DNA from: a bacterium
GTDB taxonomy: Bacteria; Verrucomicrobiota; Verrucomicrobiae; Opitutales; Opitutaceae
DNA: 9,830 nt
Assembly: GCA_021780625.1 (NCBI GenBank)
Contig: JAJXYI010000384.1
Span: 1-9,830, forward strand
Reading direction: 5' to 3'
Part shown: piece by piece, positions 1 to 6,928 of the stretch
Layout: each line of letters begins with the position of its first letter
How positions within the stretch are numbered: the first letter of the stretch is position 1
Program-made: the position numbers and the translations under genes
The notes under the pieces: generated by a model
Seen by the model: only the letters and a program-made list of their open reading frames with translations
Database searches by the model: none
What the model was told of the DNA's origin: nothing

Positions 1-1
1 C

Positions 2-1282
2 TGCACCTACAACGATCTCCTGGTCGCCGTGAAACGCGGGCTTGTGACGGAAGGCGAGGTCGACACCTCCCTGCGTCGGCTGCTTTCCACGCGCTTCCGG
101 CTCGGACTCTTCGATCCGCCCGAGCGCGTGCCGTACGCATCCACGCCGGTGTCGCTGATCGATGGTCCCGAGCATCGGACGCTCGCGCGACAGGCGGCGG
201 CCGAATCGATCGTGTTGCTGAAGAACGCGAATGGCCTGCTGCCCCTGCGCAAGGATCTCGACAGCATGCTCGTGCTCGGCCCGACCGCGGCCAATGCTGC
301 GGCGCTGCTCGGAAACTATTTTGGAGTGAGTTCGCGGCTGGTGACGCCCCTCGAAGGCATCACCGAGCGGCTGGTGGAGGGCGTCCGCCTCGAATTTCGC
401 ACGGGCTGCCCCCTCGTCCAGGAGGTGGCGCCGGGAACCAACTACACCTTCCCCGCTGCCGAGGCGGCGGACGTCGTTGTGGCGGTGCTCGGCCTCGACC
501 CGACCCTCGAGGGCGAGGAGGGCGACACGGTCGCATCGCCGGCGGGCGGCGACCGGAAGCAAATCGAGCTCCCGGCAAACCAGCGCGCGTTCCTGAAGGA
601 GCTGCGGAAACACTCAAAAAAACTGGTTCTCGTCCTCACTGGTGGCAGCGCAATCGCGATTCCCGAGGAGCACGACTACTGCGACGCGGTGCTCGTGGCC
701 TGGTATCCGGGCTGTGAAGGCGGACGTGCGTTGGCGGACGTGCTCTTCGGCGACGTGTCGCCCTCGGGCCGGCTTCCGGTGACCGTGCCGCGGCGCACCG
801 AGGATCTGCCGGCCTTCGACGACTATGCGATGCGTGGACGAACCTACCGCTTTGCAGATGTGGCGCCGCTGTATCCATTCGGCTTTGGCCTGAGCTACGC
901 CTCGTTCCGCTACGGGCCCGTGGGCCTGAACACCGGGAAACTCGCCAAAGGCGGGGAATTGGTCGTGCGTGGCACGCTTTCGAACAACAGCCGTATTGCC
1001 GCTGCTGAGACGGTGCAGTGTTATGTCGTTCCCCCCGCGTCGGTCGCCCTCGCGCCGAAGGCGAAGCTGGTGGATTTCCAGAAGGTCCTGGTCCCGCCGC
1101 AGGGTGCGGTGGAATACGAGTTCCGCCTGCCGGCGGAGGCGTTTCAGGTCGTGGACGAATCGGGTGCGCTGGTCTGGAGCACGGGCGGATACACCGTGGA
1201 GGTCGGCCCGGCGTCCCCGGGTCCGGTCGCCCGGTCGCTCGGGGCGCCCGAGCCCGCAAGGGCGTCCGTGGAGCTTGTCTGA
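2..1282 (+). CDS. Glycoside hydrolase family 3 protein, C-terminal part (beta-glucosidase/beta-xylosidase type)
   Basis: The reading frame is open from base 2 to a TGA at 1280-1282, so the 5' end lies outside the window and 426 C-terminal residues are seen. The internal GTG at 29 is not the start. GH3 enzymes remove single sugars from the non-reducing end of beta-linked oligosaccharides. The fragment begins with the end of the TIM barrel ([14 protein letters not shown], about residues 26-39). The alpha/beta sandwich domain follows, with [15 protein letters not shown] at 68-82, the Glu-rich GEEGD at 171-175, AWYPGCEGG at 233-241, GRLPVT at 256-261 and YPFGFGLSY at 291-299. The C-terminal fibronectin III-like domain covers about 315-405. 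The acid/base glutamate is expected in the GEEGD region; the nucleophile aspartate lies in the missing part. Signal peptide and substrate cannot be judged. Family membership is firm. A beta-xylosidase or beta-glucosidase role is inferred. Confidence 0.93.
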   Translation, partial: CTYNDLLVAVKRGLVTEGEVDTSLRRLLSTRFRLGLFDPPERVPYASTPVSLIDGPEHRTLARQAAAESIVLLKNANGLLPLRKDLDSMLVLGPTAANAAALLGNYFGVSSRLVTPLEGITERLVEGVRLEFRTGCPLVQEVAPGTNYTFPAAEAADVVVAVLGLDPTLEGEEGDTVASPAGGDRKQIELPANQRAFLKELRKHSKKLVLVLTGGSAIAIPEEHDYCDAVLVAWYPGCEGGRALADVLFGDVSPSGRLPVTVPRRTEDLPAFDDYAMRGRTYRFADVAPLYPFGFGLSYASFRYGPVGLNTGKLAKGGELVVRGTLSNNSRIAAAETVQCYVVPPASVALAPKAKLVDFQKVLVPPQGAVEYEFRLPAEAFQVVDESGALVWSTGGYTVEVGPASPGPVARSLGAPEPARASVELV

Positions 1283-1302
1283 ACCCTGGCCCATTTCGAA
1301 CG

Positions 1303-2337
1303 ATGCAGGCCCTTGTCCTCGAGAAGACCCGCATGCTGAGCCTGCGCGAGCTCGCTCTCGAGGAGCCGTTGGGCGACCGCGACGTGCGCGTGCGGATACA
1401 CACCGTGGGCGTCTGCGGAAGCGATGTGCACTACTACCAGCACGGGGCGATCGGCCCGTTCGTGGTGCGGGAGCCGATGGTGCTGGGACACGAGGCGGCC
1501 GGCGTCGTTGTGGAGGCGGGCAGGGCGGTGACCACGCTCAAGGTCGGCGACCGCGTGTGCATGGAGCCCGGCGTCCCGGATCCGCTCGGACGTGCGACGC
1601 GCCTCGGGTTGTACAATCTGGATCCCGCGGTCCGATTCTGGGCGACCCCGCCCGTCCACGGCTGCCTGCGGCCGACCGTGGTGCACCCGGAGGCGTTCAC
1701 CTTCAGGTTGCCCGACAACGTGAGTTTTGGCGAAGGCGCGATGGTGGAGCCGTTCGCGGTCGGCATGCATGCCGTAACCAAGGCGCGGCTGACGCCGGGC
1801 GACGTGGCGGTGGTGCTTGGAGCGGGCCCGATCGGCGTTCTTACCGCCCTCGCAGCCCTCGCGGGCGGATGCGGGCGGGTGATCATCACGGACGTGAAGG
1901 CTCCCAAGCTCGAACTTGCCGCTTCGCTCGGTCCGATCACTCCGGTCAACGTGGCCCGCGAATCGCTCGCGGACGCGGTCAAATCGGCCACCGGAGCGTG
2001 GGGTGCCGACGTGGTCTTCGATGCGGTGGGCATGCCGGGTTCCTGCGGCGAGGCGATTTCGGTCGCGCGTCCGGGCGGGTGCATCGTGCTGATCGGCATG
2101 CCCGGTGCCTCGGTGCCCCTCGACGTCGTCGCGGCGCAGGTCAAGGAGCTGCGCATCGAGACGATTTTCCGATACGCCCACGTCTTCCCCCGCGCCCTGT
2201 CGTTGATGGCGGGCGGACGCGTGAATCTGAAGCCGCTCATCACCGACCGATTCGCCTTCGCCGACTCGATTGCGGCGTTCGACTACGCCTGTGCCATGAA
2301 GCCGACGAGCGTGAAGGTGCAGATCGAGCTGCCCTGA
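1303..2337 (+). CDS. Zinc-dependent polyol dehydrogenase (sorbitol/xylitol dehydrogenase type, MDR superfamily)
   Basis: The protein has 344 residues, normal for the family. It probably oxidises a polyol such as sorbitol or xylitol to the 2-ketose with NAD. The GroES-like catalytic domain shows VCGSDVHYY (Zn ligand C38) and GHE (H63, E64), with VEP at 148-150 giving a further acidic ligand (E149). The Rossmann domain has GAGPIG at 173-178 and D197 at the end of the second strand, which favours NAD over [13 protein letters not shown] (114-122) is typical of the sorbitol/xylitol branch. The structural zinc lobe is lost: the four cysteine positions (C-x2-C-x2-C-x7-C) read D93, G96, T99 and D107. 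I chose ATG 1303 because the family N-terminus begins there; longer forms of the frame run back into the hydrolase gene. No Shine-Dalgarno is seen. The 20-base gap to the GH3 gene suggests one operon. Exact substrate is unknown. Confidence 0.9.
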   Translation: MQALVLEKTRMLSLRELALEEPLGDRDVRVRIHTVGVCGSDVHYYQHGAIGPFVVREPMVLGHEAAGVVVEAGRAVTTLKVGDRVCMEPGVPDPLGRATRLGLYNLDPAVRFWATPPVHGCLRPTVVHPEAFTFRLPDNVSFGEGAMVEPFAVGMHAVTKARLTPGDVAVVLGAGPIGVLTALAALAGGCGRVIITDVKAPKLELAASLGPITPVNVARESLADAVKSATGAWGADVVFDAVGMPGSCGEAISVARPGGCIVLIGMPGASVPLDVVAAQVKELRIETIFRYAHVFPRALSLMAGGRVNLKPLITDRFAFADSIAAFDYACAMKPTSVKVQIELP

Positions 2338-2481
2338 CCCGCCGCTAACCCATGCAACGTGCACCAGACCCCCCCTCGCCCACGCGCGCCCCGCGCCCAT
2401 CGTCGCCGTCCTCACGCGGCGGTCTGTCTTCCGATTGTTGAATCCTTACTCGAGACCCTGCGTCAAAATGCAGACTCCGAT

Positions 2482-2531
2482 CACCTGAGGTGCGCCGTTT
2501 GTTGACGGTCATGCCCCGCAGGGATTGACCG
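2482..2531 (+). promoter_or_regulatory. Two small operator-like dyads ahead of the SDR gene
   Basis: The 238-base gap 2338-2575 holds no gene I can support. It contains a perfect 5-bp-arm dyad CACCT-G-AGGTG at 2482-2492 and a 6-bp inverted repeat CGGTCA (2506-2511) / TGACCG (2526-2531). These could be operator half-sites for a sugar-responsive repressor or may be chance. I found no convincing -35/-10 pair. Confidence 0.2.
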
Positions 2532-2575
2532 CTCGAAAATCCGACCGTGGACGAACCCATTTCCCATCACCTTCC

Positions 2576-3349
2576 ATGAGCATGCTCAAAGCGAACGAAC
2601 AATTCTCCCTGGCGGACCAGGTGGTCCTCGTGACTGGAGGCGGCACGGGCATTGGCCTCGCGATCGCCTCATGCATGGCGGGCGCCGGCGCCCGGGTCGT
2701 GCTTGTCGGGCGACGCGAGGCGGAGCTTGCGGACGCCGCGCGGTCCCTGGGCGAGCGCGCCCTCTACATTGTCCATGATATCACGAAGCTGGATGACGCC
2801 GACGCATTGGTGGCCGAGGCCACGCGTCGCGCGGGGCCGATCACCTGCCTGGTCAACAATGCGGGCATTCACCTGAAGAAACTGGCGATCGATACGACGC
2901 CGGCGGAATTTCAGTCGGTCCTCAACACCCATGTGCTCGCAGCGCATGCGCTCACGCGTGCGGTGGCTCCGGGCATGATCGCCAGGAAGTCGGGGTCGAT
3001 CCTCTTCACCGCGTCGATGGCGTCGCTGTTCGGCATTCCGCAGGTGATCGCCTACAGCGCGGCGAAGTCGGCGTATGTGGGCATTGTGCGCACGCTTGCG
3101 ACGGAACTTTCGCCCCATGGGGTCCGCGTGAATGCGATCGCCCCGGGTTGGATTTCCACGGACATGTCGCGCAAGGCGATGGAGGGCGACCCCGCGCGCA
3201 CCGCGAAGGTGTTGTCGCGCACGCCGATGGGTCGGCTGGGGCTGCCCTCGGAAGTCGGTTGGGCGGCTGTTTTCCTCACGTCTCCCGCGGCGTCGTTCGT
3301 CACCGGCGTCGTGCTGCCCGTCGACGGTGGCGCGAGCATCGGGTTCTGA
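2576..3349 (+). CDS. Short-chain dehydrogenase/reductase (gluconate dehydrogenase-like)
   Basis: This is a 257-residue classical SDR, the usual length. Such enzymes carry out NAD(P)-linked oxidation or reduction of hydroxyl/keto groups on small substrates in the cytoplasm. The cofactor motif TGGGTGIG is at 20-27, NNAG at 94-97, the catalytic triad is S147, Y160 and K164 (YSAAK), and the C-terminal strand has PVDGG at 248-252. Arginines 46-47 after the second strand (VGRR) hint at NADP(H). The overall pattern, including the [11 protein letters not shown] start and GWISTDM at 191-197, resembles gluconate 5-dehydrogenase and 2-keto-3-deoxygluconate dehydrogenases, which fits the sugar-using neighbours. 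The substrate is inferred only. The start is ATG 2576; ATG 2582 two codons later is an alternative, and an upstream TTG at 2525 would add an uncharacteristic tail. No Shine-Dalgarno is seen. It lies 238 bases after the polyol dehydrogenase, so it may have its own promoter. Confidence 0.88.
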   Translation: MSMLKANEQFSLADQVVLVTGGGTGIGLAIASCMAGAGARVVLVGRREAELADAARSLGERALYIVHDITKLDDADALVAEATRRAGPITCLVNNAGIHLKKLAIDTTPAEFQSVLNTHVLAAHALTRAVAPGMIARKSGSILFTASMASLFGIPQVIAYSAAKSAYVGIVRTLATELSPHGVRVNAIAPGWISTDMSRKAMEGDPARTAKVLSRTPMGRLGLPSEVGWAAVFLTSPAASFVTGVVLPVDGGASIGF

Positions 3350-3352
3350 GGC

Positions 3353-3405
3353 GCCGCCCGCAGGCGGCCGCCGTGGCCGGCAGAGCGATCGGCTCTTGTA
3401 TTTTT
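3353..3405 (+). terminator. Possible terminator after the SDR gene
   Basis: Two hairpins follow the SDR stop codon. The first is GCCGCC (3353-3358) / GGCGGC (3363-3368) with loop CGCA and no T-run. The second is AGAGC (3382-3386) / GCTCT (3392-3396), a short stem followed by a T-rich stretch ending in TATTTTT at 3405. The second has the layout of a weak intrinsic terminator. It lies only about 30 bases before the next gene. Confidence 0.35.
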
Positions 3406-3435
3406 GCGGGGTGTGACTCTGTTCTGGGCAGGATC

Positions 3436-3870
3436 ATGCCGCATTCACCCGAGTCGAACAAACAGCCCATCTCCCGGCGGGAGATGTTTGCGGGCCTGCT
3501 GTCGCCGTTTCGCCGTGTGATCCAGGCGGGCACGGGGATTCCGGCTGACGTGCCACAGTCGCGGGAGGCGCTGCAGGCCGGCGATGTCATGGCGGTGATC
3601 GGCGGGCGGCTATGCCTCGCGTATCATGAAATCGCATGCACGGCGTGCGTGGACCGGTGCCCGGTGCCTGGAGCGCTCGTGTCGGAGGAGGGCCTGCCCA
3701 GGGTGGTTCCGGCCCTGTGCACCGGCTGCGGCCTCTGCCAGCCCGTGTGCCCGGCTCCCGAGAATGCAATCCGAATGGTGCCGCGCCCCCCGGGGCTGGC
3801 CCGACCTGCGTCACCGCCCGACGACGACGGCTCCTCGGTCGAACGGCGCAGCAGCCGTGGCAAGGCGTGA
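3436..3870 (+). CDS. NapF-like ferredoxin with two 4Fe-4S sites
   Basis: The protein has 144 residues. It is an iron-sulphur electron-transfer protein by its cysteine pattern. Site one is C60, C68, C71 and C75 in the arrangement CLAY-x4-CTACVDRCP. Here the usual first Cys of CxxCxxCxxxC is absent, and C60 eight residues upstream is the likely fourth ligand. Site two is the canonical CTGCGLCQPVCP at C95, C98, C101 and C105. The CLAY spacing followed by a normal cluster matches, from memory, the C-terminal half of NapF, the cytoplasmic accessory ferredoxin of periplasmic nitrate reductase. The N-terminal SRREMFAGL (13-21) also recalls NapF's SRR start. It looks like a Tat motif, but no clear hydrophobic segment follows, so export is doubtful. 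NapF has another N-terminal cluster domain that is missing here. The tail after about 118 is Pro/Asp/Ser-rich. No nap genes are in the window, so the partner is unknown. ATG 3436 was chosen; upstream AGGA sits too close to act as an ideal ribosome site. Confidence 0.8.
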   Translation: MPHSPESNKQPISRREMFAGLLSPFRRVIQAGTGIPADVPQSREALQAGDVMAVIGGRLCLAYHEIACTACVDRCPVPGALVSEEGLPRVVPALCTGCGLCQPVCPAPENAIRMVPRPPGLARPASPPDDDGSSVERRSSRGKA

Positions 3871-3876
3871 GCCGGG

Positions 3877-3915
3877 ACCGGGCGACGACGAGGCCCCGGT
3901 AGTTGAAATCCAACT
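3877..3915. terminator. Possible bidirectional terminator between convergent genes
   Basis: The 76 bases between the ferredoxin stop and the pyrophosphatase stop hold two adjacent hairpins: ACCGGG (3877-3882) / CCCGGT (3895-3900), and AGTTG (3901-3905) / CAACT (3911-3915) with loop AAATC. Stems are short and T-runs are lacking on both strands. The convergent position makes termination plausible, but the sequence alone is weak evidence. Confidence 0.3.
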
Positions 3916-3946
3916 TCGGGACTTGGGATCGGCGGCCCGCGGCGGA

Positions 3947-5659
3947 TCACCCGTTCGCGAGCACGCCGTCGGTCTGCATCTCCTTCAGCACGGTCGTGAT
4001 GTAGGGGATCAGCTGCTTCTTGCGGCTCACGACGCCGGGCATGTCGAAGATCTCGTCCTCGCCGACGTGAGGATAGGAGATCCGCTGGATGAACGCCTGT
4101 TCGCCGCGCACCATCAGCAGCGAGTTCTGCGTATTGATGTCGGTGATGAGGAGGCAGGCGAACATGAGCCGGTCCTCCTTCCGGAGTTCCTCGAGCGCGA
4201 TGCCCAGTTCTGCGTGGTGCTTCCAGAAATTGCCGAACCCGAGCTCCTCGACCTGCGAGACGGAGAAGCGGGCCAGGTCGTCCTCGTAGATTTTGAAGTC
4301 CGAACGCACCACCTTGTCGGGCGTGTTTGCGATGATGACCGATCCCGAGCTGAAGATCACGTCGGCGAGTTCGCGAGGATCCTCGCCGGATATCTTGGAG
4401 AGCCAGTCGAGCACGGATGCGTCCTTCTCGGTCGATGTCGGGCTGTGCAGGTTGAGCGTATCCGTAATGATGCCCCCCATCATGATGCCCGCGATGTCGG
4501 GACTCGGGCTCAGACCCGCGCGCCGGAAGAGGTCGCCGATGATGGTCGATGTCGAACCGACGGGCTCGTTGATGAACAGGATTGGCTGCTGCGTGGAGAG
4601 GGGCCCGAGGCGGTGGTGGTCGATGATCTCCGTGATGCACACCTGTTCCGCGCCCGGCACGGCCTGGGTGATTTCGTTGTGATCGACCAGGATCAGGCGG
4701 GTCTGGGAGGACTTCAGCATGTCGCTCTTGCCGAGTACGCCCACGAGTCGGCCCTCGTCGTCGACGACCATGAACGCCGGGGCGTTGGTGAGATTGAATT
4801 TTCTCCGGGCTTCGGCGATGCGCATGTCGCCGCTCACGGCGTAGAAATGCCGGTCCACCATCTGGTCGATCGTGGAGGCGGTGCGGATGACCCACGCGGT
4901 TGTCGCCGAATCGTACGCGCTGACAATCAGGCTGACATGGTTCTGCCGCGCCTGCTCGACGACCTCGGCGTCGGGTTCGAGGTTGCCCGTGATCACGAGG
5001 AGCCGGACGCCCATCTGAATCGAGCGCTGCTGGATGTCCCAGCGGTCGCCGACGATGATCACCGTCTGGTCGGGCGTGACGGACGTGGATTCAGGGATCC
5101 GCCCGAAGGAGCGCACGTCCATGGCGCCGATGCGCACGAAGAGATCCTCGACGACGTCGTTCCGCTCGACGTGCAGGACGCGGCCCTTCAGGGCGCGCGT
5201 GATATTGCCCAGGCTGGTGCGGACCCGGCGCATCTCGCGAGGCGTGCTGATGCGCGGCACGAAGTGTCCGGAGAGCTGGGTGATCGAGATCGTGCCGAGC
5301 ACGCGCCGGTCGGCGGAGAGCACGGGCAGGACGCGGACGTCGTGGTGCTCGATCAGCTCGAGCGCCTCGGCGCAGGTGGCGTTCTCATTTACCGAATACA
5401 CTTCCGACGCCATCAGGTCCTGGACCCGCGGCGTCACGTCGCTGAGGTACGTGGGCAAGGGTTGGTGGAACCGCTTGAGGATGGTATCGATGCGATCATT
5501 TGAGTTGCCGCAACGCGCGGCCACGAAGCCCTTTTCGCCCTGTGCCTCCTTGAGCGCCGCGTAGGCGATCGCCGAGCAGATGGCGTCGGAATCAGGATTC
5601 CTGTGGCCGATGATGTAGGTGGTGGGGTAGTCTTCCGGTGAAACCGCTTGGGGAGTCAT
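3947..5659 (-). CDS. Manganese-dependent (family II) inorganic pyrophosphatase with CBS-DRTGG-CBS regulatory insert
   Basis: The protein has 570 residues, against about 310 for plain family II enzymes. It hydrolyses pyrophosphate to phosphate in the cytoplasm, pulling biosynthetic reactions forward. The DHH domain is split by the insert: GHRNPDSDA at 18-26 (metal ligands H19, D23, D25), then VDHNE at 325-329, DHH at 347-349 and GGIITDT at 395-401 (D400). The C-terminal DHHA2 domain carries the substrate-binding SRKKQ at 545-549. The insert comprises a first CBS motif at about 80-130, a DRTGG-like domain at about 195-265 and a second CBS motif at about 268-315. In characterised CBS-pyrophosphatases these domains bind adenine nucleotides: AMP/ADP inhibit, while ATP or diadenosine polyphosphates activate. 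Similar control is inferred here. The gene stands alone, convergent with the ferredoxin and divergent from ilvE. ATG at 5659-5657 puts GHRNPDSD close to the N-terminus as expected. No Shine-Dalgarno is seen. Confidence 0.95.
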   Translation of the reverse strand: MTPQAVSPEDYPTTYIIGHRNPDSDAICSAIAYAALKEAQGEKGFVAARCGNSNDRIDTILKRFHQPLPTYLSDVTPRVQDLMASEVYSVNENATCAEALELIEHHDVRVLPVLSADRRVLGTISITQLSGHFVPRISTPREMRRVRTSLGNITRALKGRVLHVERNDVVEDLFVRIGAMDVRSFGRIPESTSVTPDQTVIIVGDRWDIQQRSIQMGVRLLVITGNLEPDAEVVEQARQNHVSLIVSAYDSATTAWVIRTASTIDQMVDRHFYAVSGDMRIAEARRKFNLTNAPAFMVVDDEGRLVGVLGKSDMLKSSQTRLILVDHNEITQAVPGAEQVCITEIIDHHRLGPLSTQQPILFINEPVGSTSTIIGDLFRRAGLSPSPDIAGIMMGGIITDTLNLHSPTSTEKDASVLDWLSKISGEDPRELADVIFSSGSVIIANTPDKVVRSDFKIYEDDLARFSVSQVEELGFGNFWKHHAELGIALEELRKEDRLMFACLLITDINTQNSLLMVRGEQAFIQRISYPHVGEDEIFDMPGVVSRKKQLIPYITTVLKEMQTDGVLANG

Positions 5660-5791
5660 ATCTGTGGGAGTGAGTCAGTGTTAGAGAAAAGAATGCACTA
5701 AATGCGCCTTTGGCAAAGCGTGGTTTGTCCGTTCGTACGACCTTGGGAATGGCGGCCAGTCCGACAGGTTCGCCCGGTTCATCCGTTCCCT

Positions 5792-5812
5792 CGGGAAAAC
5801 GTCCCGTGGGAC
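5792..5812 (+). promoter_or_regulatory. Overlapping inverted repeats upstream of ilvE
   Basis: In the 194-base divergent gap between the pyrophosphatase and ilvE, CGGGA (5792-5796) pairs with TCCCG (5802-5806). The second arm is shared with another dyad, GTCCC-GT-GGGAC (5801-5812). The pair ends at the candidate -35 box. It could be an operator or a mutually exclusive hairpin pair. The function is inferred from position only. Confidence 0.25.
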
Positions 5813-5842
5813 TGGACAAACCTTTGGCGCCCCGCCTAAAGT
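5813..5842 (+). promoter_or_regulatory. Candidate housekeeping promoter for ilvE
   Basis: TGGACA (5813-5818) and TAAAGT (5837-5842) are separated by 18 bases and resemble -35 and -10 boxes. Transcription would start only a few bases before ATG 5854, giving an almost leaderless mRNA, in line with the absence of a Shine-Dalgarno. The match is moderate and untested. Confidence 0.3.
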
Positions 5843-5853
5843 GACGGCCGCAT

Positions 5854-6720
5854 ATGAAAATCTATCTGGACGGAAGCTTTGTGGACGCCTCCGAAGCGAA
5901 AATCTCGGTTTTTGACCATGGCCTGCTCTACGGCGATGGGATTTTTGAGGGCATTCGCCTTTACCAGGGCAACGTCTTCCGTCTGGACGAGCATCTGGAG
6001 CGCCTGGAGTACTCCGCCAAGGCGATCATGCTCAAGCTTCCGGTCGGCCGCAAGGAGATGGCCGAGGCGGTCTGCGAGACCTGCCGTCAGAACAACCTCA
6101 AGGACGGCTACATCCGACTCGTGGTGACCCGCGGCGTCGGCGATCTCGGCCTGTCCCCCTGGCTCTGTGCGAAGCCTTCCGTCTTTATCATCGCCGACAA
6201 GATCGCCCTCTATCCCAAGGAGTACTACGAGAAGGGGCTGGAGATCGTGACGGTCGCGACGCGTCGCATGAACCCGGCGGCGCTGCCCGCAGCGGTGAAG
6301 TCGTTGAATTACCTCAACAACATCCTCGCCAAGATCGAAGCCCGCCAGGCAGGTGCCCTTGAGGCCATCATGCTCAACGACCAAGGGTACGTGGCGGAGT
6401 GCACGGGCGACAACATCTTCATCGTCCACAAGGGCCGGATCCTCACGCCCGCGTCCCAACAGGGCGCGCTCCGTGGAATCACGCGCGACAGCATCTTCGA
6501 CATCGCCCGCGAGATCGGCGTGCCGATCGAGGAACACGACCTCACCCGCTACGACGTCTGGAACGCTGACGAGGCCTTCCTCACGGGTACCGGTGCCGAG
6601 GTGATCCCGGTCGTAAAACTCGATGGCCGCGAAATCGGATCCGGCAAGCCGGGCCCGATCTTCTCAAAGGTCCTTGCCGCTTTCCACCGCCGCGTGCTCG
6701 TCGAGGGCACGCGCATCTGA
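5854..6720 (+). CDS. ilvE: Branched-chain amino acid aminotransferase (PLP fold type IV)
   Basis: The protein has 288 residues, close to the usual length. It transfers the amino group between glutamate and the 2-keto acids of leucine, isoleucine and valine, the last step of their synthesis, using pyridoxal phosphate. FDHGLLYGDGIFEGIRLY (20-37) is the class IV signature in its BCAT form. HLER with R50 is a phosphate-binding arginine. K149 in AAVKSLNYLNN is the lysine that forms the Schiff base. E182 in AECTGDNIF contacts the pyridine nitrogen. LRGITR (206-211) and GTGAEV (245-250) complete the cofactor and substrate pocket. D-amino acid aminotransferase and aminodeoxychorismate lyase share the fold, but the GDGIFEGIR motif favours BCAT. 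The start is ATG 5854, which begins the family's short first strand (MKIYLDGSFV). No Shine-Dalgarno is seen. No other ilv or leu genes lie in the window. The 208-base gap with hairpins downstream suggests it is not part of the mcsA operon. Confidence 0.92.
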   Translation: MKIYLDGSFVDASEAKISVFDHGLLYGDGIFEGIRLYQGNVFRLDEHLERLEYSAKAIMLKLPVGRKEMAEAVCETCRQNNLKDGYIRLVVTRGVGDLGLSPWLCAKPSVFIIADKIALYPKEYYEKGLEIVTVATRRMNPAALPAAVKSLNYLNNILAKIEARQAGALEAIMLNDQGYVAECTGDNIFIVHKGRILTPASQQGALRGITRDSIFDIAREIGVPIEEHDLTRYDVWNADEAFLTGTGAEVIPVVKLDGREIGSGKPGPIFSKVLAAFHRRVLVEGTRI

Positions 6721-6769
6721 GGTCCCTCGTCTGTCCTCCCACTGCGCCATTCTTTCGCTAAGCAGTTTC

Positions 6770-6796
6770 ACGAATGCGACGCCCTGTCGCGTTCGT
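6770..6796 (+). terminator. Strong hairpin downstream of ilvE
   Basis: ACGAATGCGAC (6770-6780) pairs with GTCGCGTTCGT (6786-6796) over 11 base pairs, one of them G-U, around the 5-base loop GCCCT. It begins 50 bases after the ilvE stop. No proper T-run follows, so it may be a terminator of the U-poor type, an mRNA 3'-end stabiliser, or a leader structure of the mcsA transcript. Confidence 0.45.
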
Positions 6797-6809
6797 TCCG
6801 TCGGAAGAA

Positions 6810-6826
6810 CGCCCCTCCGAGGGGCG
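6810..6826 (+). terminator. Second GC-rich hairpin before mcsA
   Basis: CGCCCCT (6810-6816) and AGGGGCG (6820-6826) form a perfect 7-bp stem with the 3-base loop CCG. It is preceded by GGAAGAA and followed by GACTTTC, so the T-tract is weak. Together with the hairpin at 6770 it probably separates ilvE and mcsA transcription. Confidence 0.45.
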
Positions 6827-6848
6827 GACTTTCGGCACGATGTGTGCA

Positions 6849-6905
6849 GAAGTGTGGAAAAAGACGGCAGACTTGATACACTTCCTCGTACGCAAGGCGG
6901 ATAAT
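6849..6905 (+). promoter_or_regulatory. Candidate control region of the mcsA-mcsB-clpC operon
   Basis: A 7-bp inverted repeat GAAGTGT (6849-6855) / ACACTTC (6878-6884) overlaps CTTGATA (6872-6878), and GATAAT (6900-6905) lies 23 bases before ATG 6929. GATAAT is a good -10 candidate, but CTTGATA is 21 bases away, too far for a standard -35. No CtsR heptad repeat (GGTCAAA type) and no CIRCE dyad (TTAGCACTC/GAGTGCTAA) is present. Promoter identity is unresolved. Confidence 0.25.
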
Positions 6906-6928
6906 CCATTAGCTCCTCCCACCTTTTC

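Noticed and set aside
969..2348. 459-codon + strand ORF overlapping the GH3 and dehydrogenase genes
   Set aside because: It is an Arg-rich translation in the wrong frame. The true frames on both sides show conserved enzyme motifs throughout.
2345..2560. 71-codon - strand ORF in the dehydrogenase-SDR gap
   Set aside because: It has low-complexity Gly/Arg/Ser composition and no recognisable motif. It is on the opposite strand to both neighbours, and nothing supports it beyond being open.
3448..3500. Tat signal peptide at the ferredoxin N-terminus (SRREMF)
   Set aside because: No clear hydrophobic segment or cleavage site follows the twin arginines. NapF proteins share an SRR start and remain cytoplasmic.
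3624..4895. 423-codon - strand ORF spanning the ferredoxin end and most of the pyrophosphatase
   Set aside because: It is out of frame with both real genes and its product is Arg/His/Pro-rich without recognisable domains.
3626..5503. 625-codon + strand ORF, longer than the pyrophosphatase it overlaps
   Set aside because: It lies antisense to the clearly identified pyrophosphatase and its translation is rich in Asp, His, Arg and Val runs with no family motif. It is a shadow caused by GC-rich codon bias.
5592..5819. 75-codon - strand ORF in the pyrophosphatase-ilvE gap
   Set aside because: It overlaps the pyrophosphatase 5' end in another frame and shows no motif or start signal. The gap is better explained as a divergent control region.
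6872..6911. Heat-shock sigma-32 type promoter (CTTGATA ... TCCATTA) before mcsA
   Set aside because: The two elements are about 26 bases apart, far more than the spacing of sigma-32 promoters, and the -10 match is partial.
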